64,000 bases of DNA. It comes from Temnopleurus reevesii. Lineage: Eukaryota > Echinodermata > Echinoidea > Temnopleuroida > Temnopleuridae. Below are positions 14,301 to 28,438 of the stretch, in pieces. How positions within the stretch are numbered: position 1 is the first letter of the stretch; each line of letters opens with the position of its first letter. Where the stretch lies: NCBI GenBank assembly GCA_036244855.1, contig BQKZ01001897.1, positions 29,399-93,398 on the forward strand, given 5' to 3'. Made by a program: the position numbers and the translations under genes. The notes under the pieces were generated by a model that made no database searches, had not been told where the DNA came from, and saw nothing but the letters and a program-made list of their open reading frames with translations.

Positions 14301-16173
14301 GAGATTTGATATCTGTTAACATCTTGTTTGCTGCTAATCTGGATGTAAAGCATTAGGATAATCTTCATGAAAGTACATAGATACAGGGATCCGATATTTC
14401 CTGCATAATGGGCTGCGGCACTGCAAAGGTACTTCATTCCTTTGCTTCAAAATGAACCTCTATCCCTGACACATTCATAACCAGATACAAACTCATCAAC
14501 CTGTGATAGCACATACTACAAACTGAACTTTCATACACTTCAAATGAAATTGATTCCAACACAACATGCATCACCCAGCCTCAATATGTGCTTTTTTTCC
14601 CCCCAGCATTCATAATTCATATTTCAAGGTAACTGTTACTTTCCATGACCTCCAATGCTTGTACTTTCTTTGTCTGACATAGCGACATTTAACACATTTG
14701 GTAAGCTAACACTTGATTGAGGAAATGCAATAACTGTAGACAGGTGCATACATATTGCCTACAGGTCAGGAGTGTTCTTTGTCAGGAACATTTAGCAGGT
14801 AGTTTATGAGAGAGTCAATGTAGCTTCCATGTCTGAAAACATAATACTGTGTTTGAGTAATCAGTCTTACATTTAAGGAGGGTTAAAGGGGAGTAGCCTT
14901 GCCTGATTTCTCAGCAGCATGTCTTTATCAATAGTGCCAACACAGTATATAGTATTGCATTACAATCACACAATGAAAACTTCAATACAAATCAATATTC
15001 ATTTATTTATTTATTTACTTATTTATGAGTGATCATGTTTTGTTTATTTTGCTTTATGATCTTACATTGCAGAAATAAAAAATATATTTTCCAGAATTTC
15101 ATTTTGTCTCAGTCAAAATATTATCCCAGCCCCATATCAAAGCAGCTAGCTCACCCCCTGATGAGTACATCTTGTGACATGGCCAGGGTATAGACAAACT
15201 TCAATTTGAAATGACATCAGGGAAACATGCTTTCTCCAATAAAAAGCCTCATTGATTTGCACTTGACGTCACTGCTAAGGTAGGGCCAGGTTACGTCTGG
15301 CTAGGTGCTCCTGCGTACATGGCTTTAGCCGAGGCTCAGATCAGAATCAGCTTGCTATTTGATGCTCGCCATTACCTCAACAAATAGACTTGGATATAAT
15401 GTGAGCTACATGGACTCTCCCAGCTCATACATTAAAGAGAACTGGGGTATGAGAAATGGGAATATATTTGTGATATTCTCTGCATAAGATACTGCTGTGG
15501 AAATGTCTGAAGAAAAGCAGCAATCAATAAAAGATGAAAGACTCATCTAAAGACACATCTTTTGAGAAAATGAAAATAATAATGCAAATACAATATTGAT
15601 GTGTAAATAATTTATATTCATAATCAATCATTAATAATCAAATTGTTATACAATTTTGTGTAAAACTAATTCGATGGATAATAGAGTCAACTAAAAGTAA
15701 GTTTATTTGTTGTTTTAATTAGAGTAAAAATACTAGATATGGAATTAAACTGTCATACAATTTGTCTAAACTGCCAAATTTAGAAATAATTAAATCATAT
15801 AATTGAAAGTTGGTAGTGTTTAAGATGTATTGTCTATAAGACATGCCTACAGCTTAGAAGCAATCTTGGGTCAAACCAACGTCACACAGATTACCTCTCC
15901 ACATAGACACACAGATGGTGGGTGTTATGCTTGGACAACAGAGACAATCATAGCCTCATGACATCTCTCTAACCCATTTCTAAGAATATGAATATAAAGT
16001 CAGATCCATCAGGATTTACAAACATTACATTTTTATATGTCTTCACTCTTGACTCATCACAGAGTTATCCCATTGCTGAGCAGAATAAGACATTTCTGTG
16101 AAATAGTAACTTTGTCATCACATTCTGTAGGTCAACACAAATATTTTGTAGGAATGTATACTGTAGATTCTAT
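11316..16173. other. No gene recognised (4.9 kb)
   Basis: It contains a (TA)n run at 11394-11413, an 11-base G run at 12672-12682 and a 12-base C run near 13411-13422. GC-richer islands lie at 13895-14060 and 15160-15420; the latter carries TTGACGTCACT and a GGGCCAGGTTACG stretch. No coding exon is recognised. Confidence 0.5.
15160..15420. promoter_or_regulatory. Candidate regulatory block with CRE word
   Basis: A GC-richer, non-repetitive stretch with TTGACGTCACTG, GGTTACGTCTGG and GCCGAGGCTCAGATCAG. The role is inferred from composition and motifs only. Confidence 0.2.
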
Positions 16174-16485
16174 GGCCCGTATTCCGATAGCGAGGTTTAA
16201 GTTAACCCTGGTCTAAATCTGTGGTTTAAGTATGGGTAGCCAAAAGTGCCAACATTTTATTTACAATAAAAAATTTGTATGTTAACTGCCCTCTTTTCCC
16301 ATATTCTAATAATGTAGAAAACTATTGAAGTTTTTATTCCGAGACAGTTTTAAATAATATGAGTGCCAAATGTGCTGGTAAATTAAACATCGACTATTAT
16401 ATATTCAAGCCTCTTTTGGCTCTCCATACTTAAACCACAGATTTAGACCAGGGTTAACTTAAACCTCGCTATCGGAATACGAGCC
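16174..16485. mobile_element. 312 bp foldback element (GGCCCGTATTC family), copy 1
   Basis: The terminal inverted repeats are about 70 bases long. The left end is GGCCCGTATTCCGATAGCGA and the right end TCGCTATCGGAATACGAGCC, followed inward by TAAACCACAGATTTAGACCA and its mirror. The centre is AT-rich and non-coding. Target duplication is unclear. Confidence 0.85.
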
Positions 16486-17869
16486 AATGGGTTTAAAATA
16501 TTCTTATGTTTGGTTTTTTATCTTAAAAAATATTCTAATGTTATCTGCTTTGGGGAAATTGCATGTTCACTTCATTTTCAAACGGCAGTTCAACACATTA
16601 CTTTAATCATGCATTCAAAGATGGAAACAGATAAAATACATATGCAAGAAATATTTAACAAACTAGTGAATACACGTCTCTGTATTGTATTTTTGTTCAG
16701 TTTAAAAGGTCATCTAAACCAAAATAAAAGGGCACAAAAAATACAGGAATTTGCCTGATCAAAATACCAACTATTCTTTCAGATTGAGAAAAGTTGATTG
16801 TATATACTTTCCTCCATGAGACGAGGTGTGTGGATAGTTGAAGCCATGCAGCAAGTCTAGCGTGAGGAGTATTGGGGCAAGGTGATAACGTTATGAGAGG
16901 ATACAAGGCAGACAGAGTGCAGGGATGAACAGATGGAAGCAACGTTATTTATGGCCGGAATCAATACCTCTACATTAACATTTTGAGGCAGTCAATACCA
17001 AAGTCCATTACGGTGCAAGCTCCTGATCATCACCTGAGAACCATTACAAGACAAGAACACATATGATAGGAAACAGTCGGAGTGGGGAGATGAGGGGTGA
17101 AAGGGTACATCCCCCTCCCCTATCTTCACATTTATTACAACATAAACAAAATATTTAAAAAGATCAAGCAGAAATGTGTAGTAAAGAGTAACGAAAGCAA
17201 AGGAATAAGTGCTATAATTAAACAATAATGCTAGTGACAGCATACATGACATTAAACAATCTTATCCAAAGCAAAATGAATTAAACTATTACTCTACTGT
17301 ATAGGGTGTGAAAACCTGAAAGAACATGTTAAAGCTCCTTCCCAACATTCCTAATACATTTACAATGAGTTGATAATCTTCCGAGGGTAAGGAGAATTTT
17401 TTTTTTCAAAGTTAAAATACTTATTCAAATGCGAGACTTTGACTATGATTTATTGGTTATGGTGTAAGATAACATTCTCTGTCCATCTCTTAATAATATA
17501 TTTACTCCTCCTTTGCATGTATCCTGAATGATGGCCAAAAGACCTCTCTTTAATCTAAAAACAGGGCATGTTAGAACATGAATTTGGCATGTAGACACTC
17601 CTACCACCCTAGTTAGTGAGGTGGGGTAGAAAGAGAGGGGTAGGGGAGTAAAAACAGAAAATAAAATAATGAGAGAGGAAGAGAAGAGAGAGGAGGAAAG
17701 AGAGAGGGGGAGAGGGGAAAGAGGGAGGATGTGAGAGCACAGAGGGCATAGGAAAAATCAATCTCAGTATCACATCAGATTTTTCAAGCATAAAGGGCAC
17801 ATTATAGGGTCAGTAATTGGATTATGTTTATTCATGAGTAAGAGTAAAAAACAATCTAAATCAGATACG

Positions 17870-18060
17870 CATCTCGGTCATCATTATCGATCCATGCTAA
17901 ATCGCTAATAATGAATTCCCCTCGCCTCTAAAACGGTAATTACCCATTATTGATTAGCAGAGTATTATCTCGCGTGCTCCCACTATGACGCATGGTTGAT
18001 AAACGCTTACTGATATCTAGGGTAGTCAAATTATTCAGCTGCAAATCATGATGCACTATG
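17870..18060. promoter_or_regulatory. Candidate homeodomain-rich regulatory block
   Basis: Dense TAAT-type words occur in one GC-richer island: CGCTAATAATGAATTC, GGTAATTACCCATTATTGAT (a palindromic TAATTA) and TGATTAGCAG. ATTATCGATCC and ATGACGCATGG lie alongside. It resembles a developmental enhancer; this is motif inference. Confidence 0.25.
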
Positions 18061-21000
18061 GGAAATTATCGGGTGTCAAATATCTATCCTTCAGGTGTCA
18101 GAAAATCAGATCTTATTTTCCAAGAATCAAGAACATTCACAACTCTAGAATATTCTGTTATCCAAACATAATAAAAAAAATAATCCAAATATGTTGTTTG
18201 GAGCAAATAACCCATTCCATCAGAATAAAGTACTCAATTAATATGTTTATTTCTTATAATATGCTGTTGTGTAACTAAATAGAGTTAATACTCTTTTTGC
18301 TGAAAATATGCAAAACAAAAATAAATATAACTTGAAAACCCTTAAAATAAGTTAACCCAATTGAAATTTAGACATATATGATATTATCATTATGATAATC
18401 ATTTCCAATGCATAACTTGCAGCGTAAAACACACAATATGTTGTGGTTTAGGTAGCTGCCTTTTGTTTGTGAGTGTTAGAGGAGCATCCATCAGTGTTAG
18501 GATGGTAATGTAATACATGCCTGAGCTGATTGCAAGAGATCTCATTCCAAGCTCTTTTTACACACACCTTCGGGATAGATAGGAGAAGGGAAATGATCGC
18601 CTCATATTACCTCACTTCCTCTTCGCACTCTAGCTCCAGTACAAAAGCTGTGTGATCACTCTATATGTGGATGTCAGGGATGGATATGTTGGAGTGAAAC
18701 CTCATTAAATATTACTTATCAAATTACTCTATTTTTTTAATAACGTTTTGCTCAAATATTTGCTTTGCGCAAAGGTTACACATTTATACTTTAGGATCAA
18801 ACAATAATTTTTTTTTTATAAAAATGCAATGCTGATATCACTGCTCTTGATAAAATGTATTTTCATTTAAACATCTAGGTTGTGTGTAAAGCTTTATGTA
18901 GAAGTGCGTACAAATCTATGAATGACTGGTGGCCATTTCCTGCACTCAATGGTAACGCCTGGTGCTGAATCACACCTGAAAACAGTCACCAGTTATATGT
19001 AGAGTGTTGTGTAGATATAACATAAGGTTTATGAAACGCAGCCCTCAACTACTAAAATAAACAAAGATATCAAGGTGATAAAAACAATCATTCTTTTTAC
19101 CACAATGTGTGTATGCAAGGTGATTTAATCCTACACTGACATGTTCATATCTACTATAGAAAGCAACTGAACATTAGAGGGTCACGGTTTGAAGCATTAC
19201 CAGGGTTTCGACAAAGTTAGCAAGAAGTTTATCCCAAACAGTGATGCATTAAAACTAAGTGAGATGAAAAGATAACTGCCAGGAATATTTATAACTCAAA
19301 ATGCCATTTGCTCAAGCTGAAGTCAGGGTAATAATAATACTAAAAGCACATTTAACACTCTGGAGATTGGATACATGCTCTCTATAAGTTACATGTATTA
19401 TCAACATTATTTATATCGTTATTATTATCAATAGCTATGGAGTTATCAATACATTGGTCAATCATACAATGTCAACTAGAATTATACAACTGAGCCATCT
19501 TAACTCTTTAAAAAATTCACAGTCAAATTCTTTCACCAAAAAATACATCAACATTGAGGATTGTACTACTGCATGTAGGATTACGAGTCTAAAGAAGTAC
19601 ATGTTATAGTCTGATTTTTTTTTAAATGTCAAGTAAAACAACACTTTTGTTTTCTATGTTTATTTCCACAGCTCTCTATTATTGAATAAGCAGTTTCAGC
19701 AATTCTCTTTATTTATTTATGTTTATTTCATAACAATATATTTCAAACAAAGAGAATACAAGTTATATATTTTATTCCTTCAGAGATAAAATCAGAAATG
19801 GATGGTATTACAGAGTTAAAGGTTAAAAGTCTGACCGCAATATGAAACAAATGAGTATATAAATTGCTGAGACCATGTAAGCGCATCCAACCATACACTT
19901 TACAAAGGCAGGTGGTACAGCGCCAAGTTATAATGAATCTCTGTTCAACAAACAACTGCTCAGTTCAATCATTTTCCAAAGTGCAATTTCACACTTTCAT
20001 GTGCTTTGGACATGAATTAGGCAGGAAATGATCTCATTCTCTGATCAATGTTATGACATCATTGCTTCAGAGAAGGTTCATAGTGCTTTCACAGGGCTTA
20101 CATTTACATTTTTTCTCTCTTTAAAGTGTCAGACAAAATGCTTAACATTGTAAAATTACTGTGGCAATTCTACTTTTTTTTACTACTTGTGTTAGTGTGC
20201 AAGCCAAAATTTGTTGCTTACTTGTTATCACTATAAAATTCAGGACAATAGACTCACAGTGTGATCACTGAACTTTATCTACTGTTATACTCTTTGATTG
20301 TGATAACATGTAGCAAATTATTATGACCAGCACATTACATTTCCAAACTTACAAAAATTCTGACACTTCAATAATGTATCAAAGTAACAACATTCAAACT
20401 GAACCTATTTGGCTTTTATTCTATTATTCACTATGTAGTATTTTGATTGCATATCCTATCAAAATACATATTCATTCATTGTTATGCAATTTTCAATAAG
20501 CCATGGAATCATCAGATCTACAGATGAACAAAGTGTAATCATTTGCTTCTTCAAACTCATATTTCTCTCCATCCGTCACTGTGATAATACATTATACATA
20601 CATGATACATTTATAACAGGTGGCTCGATGTTGATTGTAACTCTGACTCACACAATATGATCAAACATAAAATGATATCAAGAACATTGTCATGGTAAAT
20701 ATAATCCTGAAGCTGTAGGTTACAGGTCATATACAATAGCATACTTAGTCACCACCTTGATGAGTAATGGATGAAGTAGAATTACGATATTCAATTATTT
20801 ACTCTCACTGTCGCTGAATCATAGATAAAATGCCAAAGTGGAGGGTCTGGACTGATTAAGTGATATTTTATCGATAGCAATCTTGGATTTGACAGGTATT
20901 CTGCCGTGCAAAGTAGTGCACGGTCCAAAGGTCAATCACAGGTTGGTCTAATAAACCATGAATTTATGTTTCATTTATGGATGATAATGAATGACTGACT

Positions 21001-21539
21001 AAATTGTGTCATATCAAATGGGTTCAACTATATTTCTGAATTTATCATTACACATAGGATTACCAAATCTACAATTTTTTTTAATTTCATTTTTATATTG
21101 CATGTGTTAATATTTTTCATCTCTACTGGCTTTGCACATAAACCATTCAGCTACAGTATCAGAGAGTTAGCTTTGTCAGAAATCATCTTGTAAAATAAAA
21201 AAATTCACAATATGATTCTTTGAATAATTATATTCATTATCTTAATCTCTTGACAACATTAAGTTTTTTTCAGTTATGTTTAAAGGGAAAACTTCATCAA
21301 ATAGTCATAAAATTTAGATGATACTTACACATAAAATCCTATCAAGCATTAATTATATTATACATATTTGGAGCCACTTCGATATGTAAATGGTGCACAA
21401 AACGTACCTATCAATTCACATCTACTCACAAGTCATTCTAGGATAATTCAATTGAACTTGAGTAAACAAAACGGGGGCGATGATAGCATCCAAGCTCCAT
21501 TCCTTGCAAGGAAAGAGGGAAGTGGGCAGAAGATTACGT

Positions 21540-21670
21540 TATCATCTTGGCTCTCCCCAGCAGCAACCGACTAGCAACAAGTACCCACGCGTGGTTGTCT
21601 GACCTCGCACAATGTTATTGTGAGCATCACACACTGACGTCTTGCAACGATCTCATCTCATATCATGGGG
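21540..21670. promoter_or_regulatory. Candidate regulatory block
   Basis: GC-richer unique sequence with AGCAACCGACTAGCAAC (paired RFX-like half sites), CCCACGCGTGG, a CACAATGTTATTGTG inverted repeat (CACAAT/ATTGTG) and CTGACGTC. Motif evidence only. Confidence 0.2.
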
Positions 21671-22046
21671 CAGATACCACAAAGTGGAAAGCAAAGTGTT
21701 TAATCTCTAAAGGTTATCGTGAATTATCATTGATCACCATCACTTGAGCTGTCCTCAATACCTCCACATACTCACACCATTCCCTCCCTTTCTTACTCTC
21801 TCACATATGTGTTGGTATGCTGTCTTTCTCAATTTCTGGATCTTACTTCCTGCCTCTAATGCATACTCATGCAAATTAACACAAACTCACACACACACAC
21901 ACATACACACAAACAAATCCTCTTATTTCCAAACAACCCACATTTTCAGCCTTTACCCTAGTTCTGAAACACTCCTCCTTCTTCCCCTTCCCCATCTCTC
22001 CTCCCACGCAACCTCCATCCAGGACTCTTATTCCCTAATACATCAG

Positions 22047-22050
<4 letters not shown>

Positions 22051-22085
<35 letters not shown>
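22051..22085. repeat. (TG)n microsatellite
   Basis: An uninterrupted TG dinucleotide run of about 17 units. Confidence 0.95.
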
Positions 22086-22086
<1 letters not shown>

Positions 22087-22582
22087 GGTGTATGTGTGAT
22101 TCAATGCAGAAGTATCTTATTTGAATTAGTTGTTTAGATTTCCTACCTACTGCTAAATGTTTAAGATAGAGAGTGAGTGGGTTGACAAAACAAAATAATA
22201 CCGCAATTCTGAATTCACTCTAATGGCATTAATTCAATTGCACATCCATCATTAATAATTTCCAGTAAATTCTTTTCATTAGCAGTTGTGTTTGTAAAAC
22301 ACAATATAAAATATTTCCGTAAAATTAAGTTGAATGCCAACTCAATGGTACTTTGTAAAGCTATTCAAATCGGAACCAGCTTATGATTGTTGTCCGCACA
22401 GATCAATAAAAATCATATGGATCTATTATCTATGACCCACTTTATTTTACGGAAATTTTTTATATCGTGTTGTAAGTGGAATTTTAATGGTATTTAAAAC
22501 CAGGGCTGTGATTCGGACAATCTTATATTATACTCGTTTACATACTCTGATCTTTTAGAATGATTTGGCGAAACATCGCCCT

Positions 22583-22729
22583 GGGCTCTATTGCATACAA
22601 AGTTGTGTTTAAACGCAACTCATAAAATTTAACCCAAGTCCTAAATACGCACTCTTGATTGGTTGAAAATGGAGTTAAATTAAATTTTCTGACTTGCGCT
22701 TAAACGCAACTTTTTATGCAATAAGGCCC
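22583..22729. mobile_element. 147 bp foldback element
   Basis: The ends are inverted: GGGCTCTATTGCATACAAAG at the left and TTTTTATGCAATAAGGCCC at the right, then GTGTTTAAACGCAACT inward with its mirror TTGCGCTTAAACGCAAC. It is non-coding and MITE-like. It is the only copy I see in this window. Confidence 0.7.
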
Positions 22730-24444
22730 TGGTCAGATATTTATAATCTACAAAATGTGGGTGCTATGTTAAACAATACTAAGAGTGAAAATTATTTATC
22801 TATGTTTATAGAAATTGTTTTGAATTAAGCAATAATTAAAAGTATAAAGTAAAAGATTATTTAAAACATTGAAAGACCAAGGTTGAATCATGAATAACAT
22901 TTACATACTAATTAGTCTCATAATTAGTATTCATATGCTGAATATATGTACATGATAACTCATATGAAAACGTTTGTAATATGGAAAATGAATCTTTCTA
23001 AATGAAATGCATATATTCACATTAAATGCAGTAACATATAAGCTGTGCAGTTTGAACCCCAGTTGCAATATGCCTTGTTTCAAGTAGTACTTTTAAGTTA
23101 CTATGAGATGTATAGTACCGTCATTCTTGTATCTATTTCTGTGCGTGTATATCGCTCTTGTTACATGAAATACAATCGTATGCATATATACATTTGATGA
23201 AGATGGTAAGATTTGAGTGAACGCATCACAAAGAAAGCAAGACATGACTTCAGAGGTACAGTGGCGAATGAAGGTATGTATGAAAAACTACTTTAAAAAA
23301 ACTCAATTCATTACATCAAGGAGAAAGTTTACACAGAAATAATTTTAATTGGCTCCTTTTAGAAAAAGAAAAATATTCTTAATATTTGATGCTCATCAGA
23401 GAGGTGGGTTAAATGCATGGATAATTTGCATGTGTGCAGTAACTGACTTTATAAACATCTCTGGCCCAAAAAAAAGGTCACATACAAGTGGATGCACACA
23501 AGGTGATCGAAGGACAATGAATTATTCCTTGTGACAGCTGCTTTGTTTAAAGAAACACAATACAAATAAATTATTATGCATTCTACAGATAATCCATCTT
23601 AAATGATTAGTAATAAATGATGCACTAAGTATACTGAAAAAAAATCCCTGTAGAGAAAATATAAAAATGATATTTGAGACATTATTCCCAAATGAAAGCA
23701 TGAAAGTTGTCGATTACGGAAGTGTTTCATCATGATGTTGACGATACAAGATTGGTAGATTTCTCAAATTACACCCACATTTTTTACCAGTGACACATTA
23801 AGTGTCCATGCTCTGACACATTATTCTCGATTTTTGCAATCGTCTGCAGTTTTCAAGCAATCATAAGGTGTCAGAACCTGTACAATAAAACTGTCAAACG
23901 TAAAATTATTCTTGAATGTGATCTGAGAACGCCATCAATTTTGTGTTAGTTGTTTTCTTTAAATGCAGTCTAACCCATGTGTACATGCAAGAAGATGAAG
24001 ACCCGAAATAATGCTAAACTGGTCCCTAGAGAGTCTGAGCAAGGAAGACATGGAACTGCTTTCAAATGGATTGATGAGACAGATCTTCAGGGATGAGACT
24101 GAACTGCACATAGCAAACAACAGATGGAAGAAGATTACAAATTGTTGGTGTTTTGCAAGGAACAGTAGGAACTTGAATTCCACATTTTCCTCCACATAAC
24201 ATGCCTGATAACTTGATAACCAGTAAGAAAAATGATAAAATGACAGTTCCAGAAGATTCCAGAAGAAAACAATAATTATATTCTGTTGATGAGGAAGAAA
24301 AAATCAACCAGTTTTCATAGAAAATCAGCTTGCTGAACTGCACAATGTATCAGGGTACTAGTTCATCATACAGCTCATACAAAACTAGGAAGAACCAAGA
24401 CTTCTTCATCTAAAGGTAAGTTTGCATATTTATGGGAATCTATT
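22730..24444. other. No gene recognised
   Basis: AT-rich non-coding sequence. Short overlapping frames on both strands at 23959-24343 show no recognisable product. Confidence 0.5.
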
Positions 24445-24619
24445 GGGGTGTTGTTCAAAATCAACTGCAAATCAATTGCAACTTTGCAAATTGTAACAAG
24501 CATTTTCATTCGCGTACAGTATGCGCATTTAACAAGACGCGCATGAAACAATGATTTTGATTGGCGCGTTCCAATCGATTGCAACTTGCGATCAATTGCA
24601 ACTTTTGAACAACACCCCC
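24445..24619. mobile_element. Foldback element, 160-190 bp family, copy 2
   Basis: GGGGTGTTGTTCAAAATCAA at the left and TTGAACAACACCCC at the right form terminal inverted repeats. CAACTGCAAATCAATTGCAA and GATTGCAACTTGCGATC lie further in. The core AACAATGATTTTGATTGGCG is in the same orientation as copy 1. Confidence 0.8.
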
Positions 24620-27600
24620 ATATCTTGTATTTGGCTCCTAACATTAATATAAAGTAGACAGGTAATATATATTACCATGTAGATTTCATAAGCATGAAAT
24701 AGCAATGTATTTCAATAAATAGGAATATTATTTTTATGTGATTTAAAATAATACAATATCAAAATGTATATATGTGTCTAATGGTTGACAATAATAAATA
24801 CTCTATTAACAATATGGTCATAATAAGAATAAATGAAAGGAAAAGAATCACCATAAAACCAAATTCCCATTCTGCATTTTAGTCTACCTGTCTGTCTGTC
24901 TTTCAAATTGCAACATTTTCAAGCAAACAGCTTAACAGAAAGCAAATCCAATTTTCTTCTATTGATCCACTTTAATGTGCAGAGACAAACAAACGACAGC
25001 TAGCTGTCATCATCCTATTGATATTCCCTGAAATTAATTATGGCACCATTATGTTTAAAATTAAAATTCCATAGCAAGGCAGTGAGTAACAGATGCCCAG
25101 AATGAGAATTGGTACATGATAAAAACAGAAGAGCACAATTGTTAGCACTTGACTATTACAGTATGTTAAAAATGATGTTGATAACACCTAACCCCAAACA
25201 TAATGCTCCGTGTATATGATCATAATTTTTTTTTCAGTTTCCATTTTCCATCTTTTTTACTAGCTTTCTGGAGTAGATATGAAAGTACTGACAACACATT
25301 TTTATCTCCCCCTTTTTTTAAGTAAGTTCATACAATCACCTTTTATAATAAAATGGTAAATTGTATATATATTTTTAGAAAATTAAATATTTACCCTAGT
25401 AGTATCACTTTCCTTGATTGAACATTAGCTTTCTGCAGTAGATATGAAAGTACTAGCAAAATATTTTTGATTCAAACTCCCTATTTTCTTGAAACATACA
25501 GAAACGTGCACTACTCCTCTGTATTTTTATGATGTTGATATTCTGCCACAAATTTATACTTCTTTTTTTTCCTCTCCGATTGCCAGTTTCCTTTTCATGT
25601 TCTTCATGATCTCCTTGTTTGATCATCTATTACACTAAACACTCGGACCAGGCACATGAATATTGAATCGTGATCACACTTGTTCAGTCTTTGCCCTGCT
25701 CTTTGGAATAAATAACTTGCTTTTATTCCTCATGTCCCCTTTCTTTCCAAATGAAATATGTTCCTTAAAACCCAACTTTCTAAACCGTAAATAATAGATT
25801 TGGGTTGGACAAAGTAACAGGGAGGAAACACAAATTTGTTTATAGGCAAACAAAAAATATTTTGTGAAATAGTTCCCAACCGTAAAAAAAAGGTAATTTC
25901 AGATTATCATCACTATCATCACTATAATCGACACTATGGCTGGGATGCCAACCCACAAACTTCTGACAAAAATTCACACAACCCTAGCGCAGATTAGACC
26001 CAGGCAAATTAACTACACAGAGTCTGAGAGTAGGAGACTAGCACACAAGATGGCAGCATTCAGCTAGAATCAAGGGAGAAGAGACTAGAAGAGAAAATGG
26101 TGATGTTGGATGAGATGAGCTTCATGGGATGAGCATGATGGGATGAACATTGTGGCATGATGGTGAGTCTTTCTCTCTTATCACACACACTGTATGCATG
26201 TCTCACCCACCAACCATGCACTCTATACATCATATTATGAATGTCCCTAAATTAACTTAATTATAATTCATATTCACTTTGTTTTTGTAAAACTCTATTC
26301 ATATAGCTGGTACATTCTTTTTCTTGTCATCCCTTCACATTATTACCAGAACCTCATTTGATAGGTTTTATTTTGATTGATTTTCTTTGTCAAATATTTC
26401 ACAAATTTATCTCTTGTCATGATAGCTTATGAAACCTTTAACATGTGCTTATTTACTTGTTACTGAAAACTTTTTGGCTGTAATTCATAATTTCATTCAT
26501 TTTTCAATCATGATTATGATTAGCTAAATGATTTTATATTGCAAGAAAACAGTGCTTGACATGTACCATTCAGTTTGCACAATATAATTTTATGTATTCC
26601 TGACTGCAAAGGTATTCTTTTCTTAAAATTAGTTGAGCATTTAATATAATGATAATAATAATGAAATTTTTATATAGCGCAAAATAAGTAAAGACGTCCC
26701 TATGCGGTTAACAAACATAATTAATACATAGCATATAGACTATTAGCGAAAATATATAAAAACAACAATATGGCATAACTAGTTGTACAAATTATCAATT
26801 ATATATGAAGTAGGAATCTACTTTATTGAGTTAAACATGTATGTTTTTAGATATTGCTTAAAGGTGTCAATTTTTGATAAATTAAAAATTTATCAAAAAT
26901 GTATAATTTTTCAACAAATTTCTCTCCCAATATTTTTGTAAGTTAAATGAAATATATCAATCCTTAATCAAACCATGTTTGTCACAAGAAATGATAATAG
27001 TAATTAAATGAACCAATATGCTATTAAATAGCTTTTCATGTTGAGAGATTTGAAAATTATAATTTAAAAAATGAGCCTCTTCACTAGTAACTGGATGTAT
27101 CAAACAAATAAGAGTGAAATTTTCTTATTTTGACCTTGATATCATGCAGGGCATTACAAAGATATATGGAAACTAGAACGAGAGAAAGTGCAGGACATGT
27201 TACCTATTAGTACTCATCTCATAAATTTGTTTTAGGCACCTAAAAATATCCGAACATTGGCAGCAATTTTAAATGCCAAAGTTGCCCTAAAGGGAGGGGG
27301 GCCTGGATCAAGATATATGCCAGACAAGCACACTTGAAAACACTGAGCTGTATGTCATCACAAGTACTGGGAGAGCAATTGTGATAGGGGAATGGAGAGG
27401 GGTTTCAGGCAATGCGGAAGAGGGGATGAAGGCAAAGCTAGGGGTGGGTACGGAAAACAAATTTCTGATTTAACCTTTAAGATGAATTAGCACTTGGGTA
27501 CATCACATTATGTTTCATCATAATTCCTACAAGCATAATATTGTAATATGTAACAGGGCAAAAGATGCATATTAGAGATGAACAGGTTTTTATAAAATGA

Positions 27601-28438
27601 TAGTCAAATAAAAGTATGAAATTATGTCTTATTTGAGTAGTTTTTAATGTGTTAGAAGACATAAATAATGCTGATGATTGGTATAAATTTGATCATCTAT
27701 ATCTACACTGTAAATATGGATTGCCCCTATTAAAAGTACTTATTATATAAAAACTTAAGGAGTGGAGGAAATTAAAGATATGAGCTTGATAGAGTAAGAA
27801 ATTATAAAAAGGCATGATTACCAATGTTATTATTCCCTTCCCAAATTAGAGGCCTGTTTGTGATTTAATATTTATCTGTGTGACTGTTTGTTGTGGTTTT
27901 CAGGTGATTTGTTATTTTTGTTGTGATTTTGATTAATTGTCATCTCAGACTTCTTCTCCCTCATATGCATGAATTTGTATGTTAAGTTATCCATACTTAT
28001 TTATGTATCAACAAATTAATAACTGCATTTATCAAAGCAAGCAAATGAGTAAACATAGAGAGTGTACATTTGCTATTTGAAAAGATGATGGACTTCATGC
28101 ATTCCTTAAAGTTGCAAGCTTCAAGATATATTGATAATTGTGTATGACCATTTCTGCTTCATATTTTCATTTTGAGTGCATGATGAGTAAAGGTGTTAAA
28201 TGTACTATGGATAAAAAATTTAGATGTTGAGCTAAATTTTTGTATCTCTCCTTTTACCCGTTAGCAACAGGAGATTGTGTACAAAAGTCCTATAACTGGA
28301 AGGGTGTGGCATAATTGCTGCCTTTCTTACAATTTGATGGACGATATGAAATAATCATGAACATGTTCATCAGTTTCTTGGAAGGATTGCTTTCTCAAGA
28401 ACATAAAGATTGCACACTTACAAAATTTATCATTCTAA
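24620..28438. other. No gene recognised (3.8 kb)
   Basis: It contains a diverged direct duplication with 165-base spacing (TAGCTTTCTGGAGTAGATAT at 25261, TAGCTTTCTGCAGTAGATAT at 25426), a LINE 3' end at 26647-26712, and a perfect 14-base-pair hairpin at 26870-26900. The remainder is AT-rich. Confidence 0.5.
26647..26712 (-). mobile_element. 3' end of a CR1/L2-type LINE
   Basis: Read on the minus strand it ends in GCGCTATATAAAAATTTCATT then (ATT)n, the usual 3' tail shape of CR1/L2-like LINEs in invertebrate genomes. It is severely 5' truncated. Confidence 0.5.

Larger units (their letters stand above)
16486..22582. other. No gene recognised (6.1 kb)
   Basis: AT-rich. A purine tract (GAGAGG, GAGGGGAAAG) lies at 17628-17745. 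A homeodomain-rich block at 17870-18060 and a GC-richer block at 21540-21670 are listed separately. There are CA repeats at 21888-21912 and a (TG)n run at 22051-22085. Confidence 0.5.
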
